From: CAZZNQ01 sp964655775
GTDB lineage: Bacteria; Planctomycetota; Brocadiia; SM23-32
DNA length: 26,838 bases
NCBI GenBank assembly: GCA_964655775.1
Contig: CAZZNQ010000059.1
Location: forward strand, 1 to 26,838
Reading direction: 5' to 3'
The translations under genes were made by a program, and so were the position numbers. The notes beneath the pieces are model-generated. The model was not told the DNA's origin, made no database searches, and worked only from the letters and a program-made list of their open reading frames with translations. Positions 23,008 through 26,838 of the stretch are shown here, one piece after another. The stretch's first letter is position 1, and the number at the start of each line of letters is the position of its first letter.

Positions 23008-23715
23008 ATGATCGTGGCGGACAGCAAGCCGCTGGATGAGGTCTTCGGGTTCATCGAGCACTACAGCAAGGTGCTGGTGCTGGGTTGCGGAGAATGCGTG
23101 ACGGTGTGCCAGGTGGGCGGCGAAAAGGAGACGGCGGTGCTGGCGCAGGCGCTGCGGCTCAAGGCGAAGACGGCGGGCAGGGAAATCGAGTTCATCGAGA
23201 ACACCATCCGACGTCAATGCGATCTTGAGTTCGTTCAGCCGATACTCGATCAGTTGGAGGGGGTGGACGCTATCGTGTCGCTCGCGTGCGGTGTCGGCGT
23301 GAACTACGTGAGCGACCAGGGACCGGACATCCCCGTCTTCCCGGCCGTGGACACCACCTTTATGGGTGCCACGATAGAGCATGGTCAATGGGCTGAACGT
23401 TGCGCCGGCTGTGGGCAGTGTGTTCTGGATCTGACCGGCGGCATATGCCCGATCGCCCGCTGCGCGAAGACGATCCTCAACGGCCCTTGCGGCGGCACGC
23501 ATGACGGCTTGTGCGAAATCAGCACGCCCGAGCATCCGGTGGACTGCGCCTGGGCGCTGATCGTCGAACGCTGCCGCAAGCTGGGCACGTTGGACCGGCT
23601 GAAGGAGATCATTTCTTCGAAGGACTGGTCCACCGCCCGGGACGGCGGCCCGCGGCGTCGAGTTCGAGAGGACCTGAAGATCGCTCCGCCCGAGGAAGTC
23701 GACGCTTCCGTATGA
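23008..23715 (+). CDS. metV: MetV-type methylene-tetrahydrofolate reductase accessory subunit
   Basis: MetV is the Fe-S/zinc partner of MetF in acetogens such as Moorella, linking the flavin of MetF to other electron carriers. The 235-aa product has an N-terminal VLGCGECVTVCQVGG cluster motif (C27/C30/C34), with C71 and C94. A C-terminal block of the MTHFR_C type (PF12225) follows: CAGCGQCVLDLTGGICPIARCAK (C132-C152), then NGPCGGTHDGLCE (C161, C169). The basic tail RRRVREDL may help docking. The ATG at 23008 follows GGGAG. It starts 24 bases after the flavoprotein gene and precedes metF by 36 bases, so a MetVF complex with that flavoprotein is expected. Confidence 0.9.
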   Translation: MIVADSKPLDEVFGFIEHYSKVLVLGCGECVTVCQVGGEKETAVLAQALRLKAKTAGREIEFIENTIRRQCDLEFVQPILDQLEGVDAIVSLACGVGVNYVSDQGPDIPVFPAVDTTFMGATIEHGQWAERCAGCGQCVLDLTGGICPIARCAKTILNGPCGGTHDGLCEISTPEHPVDCAWALIVERCRKLGTLDRLKEIISSKDWSTARDGGPRRRVREDLKIAPPEEVDASV

Positions 23716-23751
23716 GATCGAGTGCGCGGACCTGCGCTAGGAGAGAAACGC

Positions 23752-24729
23752 GTGAAGAGCGGTAGCAACCTGGAGAAAGTGCTGAACGCGGGTGAGTTTG
23801 CGGTGACCTGCGAGCTTGGCCCGCCCATGAGCGCGAGCGGCGACGAGGTGAGCCGCAAGATGGAGGTGCTGCGCGGCGCGGCCGACGCTTACAACATCAC
23901 CGATTGCCAGACGGCCGTTGTCCGCGTGTCGTCGATTGCCGGGGCCTTCATGCTGCTGAACGGGGGAATGGAGCCCGTAATGCAGATGACGACGCGCGAC
24001 CGGAACCGCATAGCGATTCAGGCGGATATTCTGGGCGCGGCTGCCTTGGGCGTCAGGAACTGCCTCTGCATCGCCGGCGATCATCAGTCGTTCAGCGCGG
24101 CCGGACGCTTGAAAGGGCACCCCGGGGCGAAGAACGTGTATGACGTCGACTCCATCCAGCTTGTCGCCATGCTGAGAAGACTGCGCGACCAGGGCGAGAT
24201 GGACGGCGGCGACCTAGTGGACGAGGCGCCGAAGCTTCTGATCGGTGCGGCGTGGACCCCGATGGCGGATCCGGTCGATTTCCGCGTGATCCGGCTCGGC
24301 AAGAAGGCGGCGGCCGGAGCCGATTTCATTCAGACGCAGGGCATATACGACGTGGAGCACTTCGCCCGGGTAATGCAGGACGTGCGCAAACTGGGCCTCC
24401 ACGAGAAGACCGCCATCCTGGCCGGCATCATCGTCCCGAAGAGCCGCGGCATGCTCCGTTACATGAACTCCTCGGTTGCCGGCGTGAGCGTGCCGGAGGA
24501 ACTGATCGGCCGCTTCCCGATCGTGAAGAAGGCCGATTCGAAGGAAGAGAAGAGAGCAAAGCGTGCCGAGGGCGAGGAAGTGGGGAAGAAGCTCGCCGCC
24601 GAGCTGATCGAGCGCGTGCGCGACATCGAGGGCGTGCGAGGCGTTCACATCCAGGCCATCGAGTGGGAAGAGGCGGTTCCGCAGATATGCGAGATGGCCG
24701 GTCTGCTGCCTCGGCCGCAGCTTGACTGA
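23752..24729 (+). CDS. metF: 5,10-methylene-tetrahydrofolate reductase MetF
   Basis: MetF reduces methylene- to methyl-tetrahydrofolate with FAD, feeding methionine synthesis and, in acetogens, the Wood-Ljungdahl methyl branch. The 325-aa TIM-barrel has E21 in TCELGPP, the position of catalytic E28 in E. coli. Further family motifs are YNITDCQTAVVRVS, ALGVRNCLCIAGDH, KKAAAGADFIQTQGIYD and ILAGIIVPKSRGML. A charged insert (KADSKEEKRAKRAEGEEVGKK) lies near the C-terminus. The GTG at 23752 with AGGAGAG ahead is the start. Adjacent metV marks it as a MetVF-type enzyme that need not use NADH itself. It may act in biosynthesis, methyl oxidation or CO2 fixation; other pathway genes are outside the window. 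Confidence 0.94.
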   Translation: MKSGSNLEKVLNAGEFAVTCELGPPMSASGDEVSRKMEVLRGAADAYNITDCQTAVVRVSSIAGAFMLLNGGMEPVMQMTTRDRNRIAIQADILGAAALGVRNCLCIAGDHQSFSAAGRLKGHPGAKNVYDVDSIQLVAMLRRLRDQGEMDGGDLVDEAPKLLIGAAWTPMADPVDFRVIRLGKKAAAGADFIQTQGIYDVEHFARVMQDVRKLGLHEKTAILAGIIVPKSRGMLRYMNSSVAGVSVPEELIGRFPIVKKADSKEEKRAKRAEGEEVGKKLAAELIERVRDIEGVRGVHIQAIEWEEAVPQICEMAGLLPRPQLD

Positions 24730-24730
24730 C

Positions 24731-24742
24731 CCGGCATGCCGG
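24731..24742. repeat. 12-bp perfect palindrome between metF and the DUF2007 gene
   Basis: CCGGCATGCCGG lies directly after the metF stop, in the 49-base gap. It may be a small transcript hairpin trimming the end of metF mRNA or simply chance in GC-rich DNA. Confidence 0.35.
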
Positions 24743-24778
24743 CCGAGCCCGGCGCCAATATCGGAGGTGTGCGGCAAA

Positions 24779-25042
24779 GTGGCTGAAGAAGAGAAGATGG
24801 TGACGGTCTACGAGACAGAGAGCTACGAGGAAGCATGCGTCGTGAAGTTGGCCCTGGAGGACGCCAACGTTCCGTTCTCGACCACGAACGACCTGGTATC
24901 AACCGTGATGCACTTCGACGGCATGGCGGTCACCGGCTTCCAGGTGTTGGAGGGCGACGTGGAGCGGGCGCAGGAGGCCCTCGCGCAACTCGAAGAGGGC
25001 AAGAAAAAGAGGGAAGCTAAGCGCGACGAAGGGGAGGAATGA
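24779..25042 (+). CDS. DUF2007-type small protein
   Basis: The 87-aa product MAEEEKMVTVYETESYEEAC matches the DUF2007 layout: a beta-alpha-beta unit in which a side chain-rich helix (EEACVVKLALEDANVPF) is followed by a variable loop and FQVLEGDVERAQEALAQLEEG. The fold resembles PII-like signalling proteins, but the family's function is not established. The charged tail KKKREAKRDEGEE is extra. The GTG at 24779 has a consensus GGAGGTG nine bases upstream. It is the last gene of the redox operon and might sense a metabolite for it (inference). Confidence 0.82.
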   Translation: MAEEEKMVTVYETESYEEACVVKLALEDANVPFSTTNDLVSTVMHFDGMAVTGFQVLEGDVERAQEALAQLEEGKKKREAKRDEGEE

Positions 25043-25092
25043 TATGGGCCTTCCTCTCCGGCGGGGACTAGGCAGACGTTTCGCTCCCCGGC

Positions 25093-25266
25093 TCACCGGG
25101 TGCTGAGCAGCACGCTGAGCGCCGTCAGCGCCACGGCGACACCGAGGGCCATCATCGGCAGAGCGATCATTGCCGAGTCTACTATCCAGAACAGCTCGTA
25201 GATGGTGAAGGCGGCCGCCAGCGCAAGCCCGGCTCCAGCGCAGACCTTGGCTCCGGTGTTGTCCAT
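25093..25266 (-). CDS. 57-aa two-pass membrane protein
   Basis: From the ATG at 25266 (GGGAGAAGG just ahead) the product has two hydrophobic segments: VCAGAGLALAAAFTIYELFWI (about 8-28) and MIALPMMALGVAVALTALSVLL (about 33-54). They are joined by a short acidic turn (VDSA). A GTG at 25296 would add ten residues. It converges on the DUF2007 gene and lies downstream of a universal stress protein, 135 bases away; that gap holds GC-rich short inverted sequence but no clear promoter or terminator. The function is unknown, and the open frame is moderately convincing because of its hydrophobic pattern. Confidence 0.55.
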   Translation of the reverse strand: MDNTGAKVCAGAGLALAAAFTIYELFWIVDSAMIALPMMALGVAVALTALSVLLSTR

Positions 25267-25401
25267 TCCAGCCTTCTCCCGTGAGATCTCCGGCACGCGC
25301 TACAGGCATGACCGGACCCACGGGGGCCGTCGCCTGAGCCTGTCCCTGGGTGCTTTCAGGCGGCGGGTTTTCCCCGTGGGCCAGAGCCTTTGGTCGCCCC
25401 T

Positions 25402-25872
25402 TCAGGGCATTTCGAACTCGTGGTCAGGATGCTTCACGGTCAAGACAGGACACGGCGCCTTCCGCACGACTTTCTCGGCAACGCTGCCGATCAGCATATG
25501 AGTCAGGCCCGTTCGCCCGTGCGTTCCCATCACGATCAGGTCCGCGTCGATCTCCTTGGCGCACTCGATGATCTCCAGGAAGGCGCTGCCGATCCGGACC
25601 GTTCCTTCCACCTTGTCGTGCGACTTGCGGCACTCCTGGACGACCTCCTCCGTATGCTTGCGCACCTGTGCCTCAAGCTCTTCGGTGGGCACGCTGAGCT
25701 CGGGCAGGCCGGCCATCGCATACGTCGGCATGAAGGGAAGCTCCAGCACGTGGACGACGTGCAGCTCCGCCCCAAAGGTCTTGGCATAGGCCAGAGCATG
25801 CTGCAAGGCGTAATCCGAATACTCCGAGAAGTCCACCGGGCAGAGTACCCGCGCAACCTTCGGTTCGGCCAT
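25402..25872 (-). CDS. Universal stress protein, ATP-binding type
   Basis: The 156-aa product is a canonical UspA-family protein: VARVLCPVDFSEYSDYALQHALAYAK, AELHVVHVLELPFMPTYAMA, and IDADLIVMGTHGRTGLTHML. The last stretch carries the full G-2x-G-9x-G-S nucleotide motif, ending IGSVAEKVVRKAPCPVLTV. It likely binds ATP and helps survival under stress or growth arrest. The ATG at 25872 follows AAAGGTGG. It lies 26 bases downstream of tsaB in the same direction and may share its transcript. It contrasts with the degenerate paralogue at 16904-17386. Confidence 0.94.
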   Translation of the reverse strand: MAEPKVARVLCPVDFSEYSDYALQHALAYAKTFGAELHVVHVLELPFMPTYAMAGLPELSVPTEELEAQVRKHTEEVVQECRKSHDKVEGTVRIGSAFLEIIECAKEIDADLIVMGTHGRTGLTHMLIGSVAEKVVRKAPCPVLTVKHPDHEFEMP

Positions 25873-25898
25873 CTGATGCCACCTTTCCCCGCTTGCGT

Positions 25899-26597
25899 TC
25901 AGTTGCCCCGGCCGGATTCCCTCTCCTCCGGCGCGGTCAGCCGGTAGTACCTCGGCTCAAGAGCCATGTTATCCGGTTGCCTGCCGACCTGCAACATCCT
26001 CGCACCCAGCCGCGCCACGGCTTCCGCCCGACCGATTTCCAGGTCACGTGGCCCGATCGTGAAGCGCTCCGGCGCGAAAACCTTCGAGTAGGCCCGCACG
26101 CCGGTGCCGAACACGATGGTGCCGTCGGGAAGGGAATCGGCCAGATCCTCGGGTGTCTCCAGTCGCACTTCGCTCAGAGGTCCCCAGGCACCCTCGTCCC
26201 AGCCGAAGCAGGTGCCATACACCCGCCCGCGCCGGGCATCGCGCACCGGGCAGCAGTAGCCGGAGTCTCCCACACCGGGGGCTGGGACGTTCTCCGCTAG
26301 TACGTGCAGGGAAGGCACGCCGATGGCCGACCAGCCCAGGGCGTAGAACAGCGCCTTGGCGCAGGTCACGCCGACTCGAAGGCCCGTAAATGAGCCGGGC
26401 CCTTCGCTGACAGCGACGGCGCTCACGGCACCGCGCTCAATGCCGCCCTCGCACAGTACTCGGTTCACGGCCGGCACGATGTCGCGGGCATGGCGAGCCC
26501 CCTCGGGGAGGTTGTACGACGCGAGGACGCTCTCGTCGCGGCAGACGGCTACACTTCCCACGGGGCCGCTGGTCTCGATGCCGAGTACGATCATCAT
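25899..26597 (-). CDS. tsaB: tRNA threonylcarbamoyladenosine biosynthesis protein TsaB
   Basis: TsaB is the scaffold partner of TsaD in forming t6A37 on ANN-decoding tRNAs, and is essential in most bacteria. The 232-aa product has the actin-like N-terminal half: MIVLGIETSGPVGSVAV, then EGARHARDIVPAVNRVL, and VSEGPGSFTGLRVGVTCAKAL, the family signature. The second half (CCPVRDARRGRVYGTCF, then a DNMALEPRYYRL ending) is also typical. The ATG at 26597 overlaps the stop of the upstream gene by four bases (ATGA), so the two are translationally coupled. An ATG one codon later and a GTG at 26609 are alternatives. Confidence 0.94.
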   Translation of the reverse strand: MMIVLGIETSGPVGSVAVCRDESVLASYNLPEGARHARDIVPAVNRVLCEGGIERGAVSAVAVSEGPGSFTGLRVGVTCAKALFYALGWSAIGVPSLHVLAENVPAPGVGDSGYCCPVRDARRGRVYGTCFGWDEGAWGPLSEVRLETPEDLADSLPDGTIVFGTGVRAYSKVFAPERFTIGPRDLEIGRAEAVARLGARMLQVGRQPDNMALEPRYYRLTAPEERESGRGN

Positions 26598-26838
26598 TCG
26601 CACTTGCACCAGCCCTCTATGGACTCTCCCGCTTTCAGTGCTGCGAAGGCACGCCTCAGTGCCTGCAGCGCCACCTCCCGGTCCGACATCGCCTTCTGGC
26701 GACTGCAGACGTTGATGCGCCAGACGGGTTCATCACGGTCCGGCACGTGACAGGTGACGGTGAACCGAATGGATGCGCGTGATCGGAAGAAGACGTAGCG
26801 GTAGTTCCAGCACGAGATTGTCGCTGTCAGGTAGGATT
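26594..26838 (-). CDS. C-terminal fragment of an unrecognised protein (runs off the window)
   Basis: The last 80 codons of a minus-strand frame are visible, entering at 26836 and ending with TGA at 26594-26596, which overlaps the tsaB start by four bases. The readable part includes ISCWNYRYVFFRSRAS, IRFTVTCHVPDRDEPVW, RINVCSRQKAMSDREVALQ and a C-terminal helix (ALRRAFAALKAGESIEGWCK), ending in CKCE. It contains several cysteines but no motif I can name. The tight overlap with tsaB supports a real gene in one transcript. Confidence 0.6.
   Translation of the reverse strand, partial: SYLTATISCWNYRYVFFRSRASIRFTVTCHVPDRDEPVWRINVCSRQKAMSDREVALQALRRAFAALKAGESIEGWCKCE

Noticed and set aside
21937..23535. 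A 532-codon open frame on the minus strand opposite the redox operon
   Set aside because: It lacks recognisable motifs and mirrors well-supported coding of the GltD-like and metV genes; long antisense frames are common in GC-rich DNA.
25087..25100. Hairpin CCCGG-CTCA-CCGGG as terminator between convergent genes
   Set aside because: The stem is five pairs and has no T-run on either strand, and it overlaps the end of the small membrane gene.

Overview
The window is GC-rich, densely coded chromosomal DNA from a Gram-negative (diderm), probably anaerobic or oxygen-wary bacterium. The outer-membrane LPS assembly protein LptD shows the diderm envelope. NifS/NifU, a cluster-type Rrf2 regulator, NadA, and a MetV/MetF pair beside a ferredoxin-rich flavoprotein point to an iron-sulfur-heavy, acetogen-like C1 metabolism. 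Several secreted proteins (a short lipoprotein at 6143-6766, a WWRPDGSPLE protein at 18843-19862) recall Planctomycetota or neighbouring uncultured phyla, but lineage cannot be fixed from the sequence alone. No phage, insertion sequence, CRISPR array or rRNA was seen, and no gene-free stretch exceeds 300 bases.

Layout. (1) 1-5740, minus strand: one compact operon rrf2-cysK-nifS-nadA-mnmA-larE-nifU, with near-zero spacing and a clear sigma70-type promoter. It joins cysteine synthesis, cysteine desulfuration, cluster scaffolding and three users of sulfur or Fe-S (NadA, MnmA, LarE). (2) 5790-7250: a 69-aa Cys-motif protein, a lipoprotein, a 42-aa membrane protein and tRNA-Ser(GCT). (3) 7334-12300, minus: lptD, xseA and a secreted membrane-anchored protein. 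(4) 12345-14570: a polysaccharide-deacetylase-like gene converging on endonuclease V, then a DUF4870-type membrane protein. (5) 14598-16870, minus: the potassium uptake pair trkH-trkA. (6) 16904-17930, minus: msrB and a degenerate universal stress protein. (7) 18100-20815: an RNase III with an altered catalytic site and two exported proteins of unknown function. (8) 20835-25042, plus: the most interesting segment, an operon with a structured leader, a 662-aa GltD-like/ferredoxin/MvhD-like fusion, metV, metF and a DUF2007 protein. (9) 25093-26838, minus: a small membrane protein, a canonical universal stress protein, tsaB and a truncated unknown gene.

The main candidate for a new system is segment 8. 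MetVF-type methylene-tetrahydrofolate reductases in acetogens are known with HdrABC-MvhD partners. Here the partner looks condensed into one polypeptide made of an NfnB/GltD-like flavoprotein, two ferredoxin-like clusters and an MvhD-like tail, and its pyridine-nucleotide site lacks the usual NADPH-type arginine pair. Promoters across the window follow one plain pattern (TTGACA-like, 17-18 bp, TATAAT-like), which helped settle several start codons.
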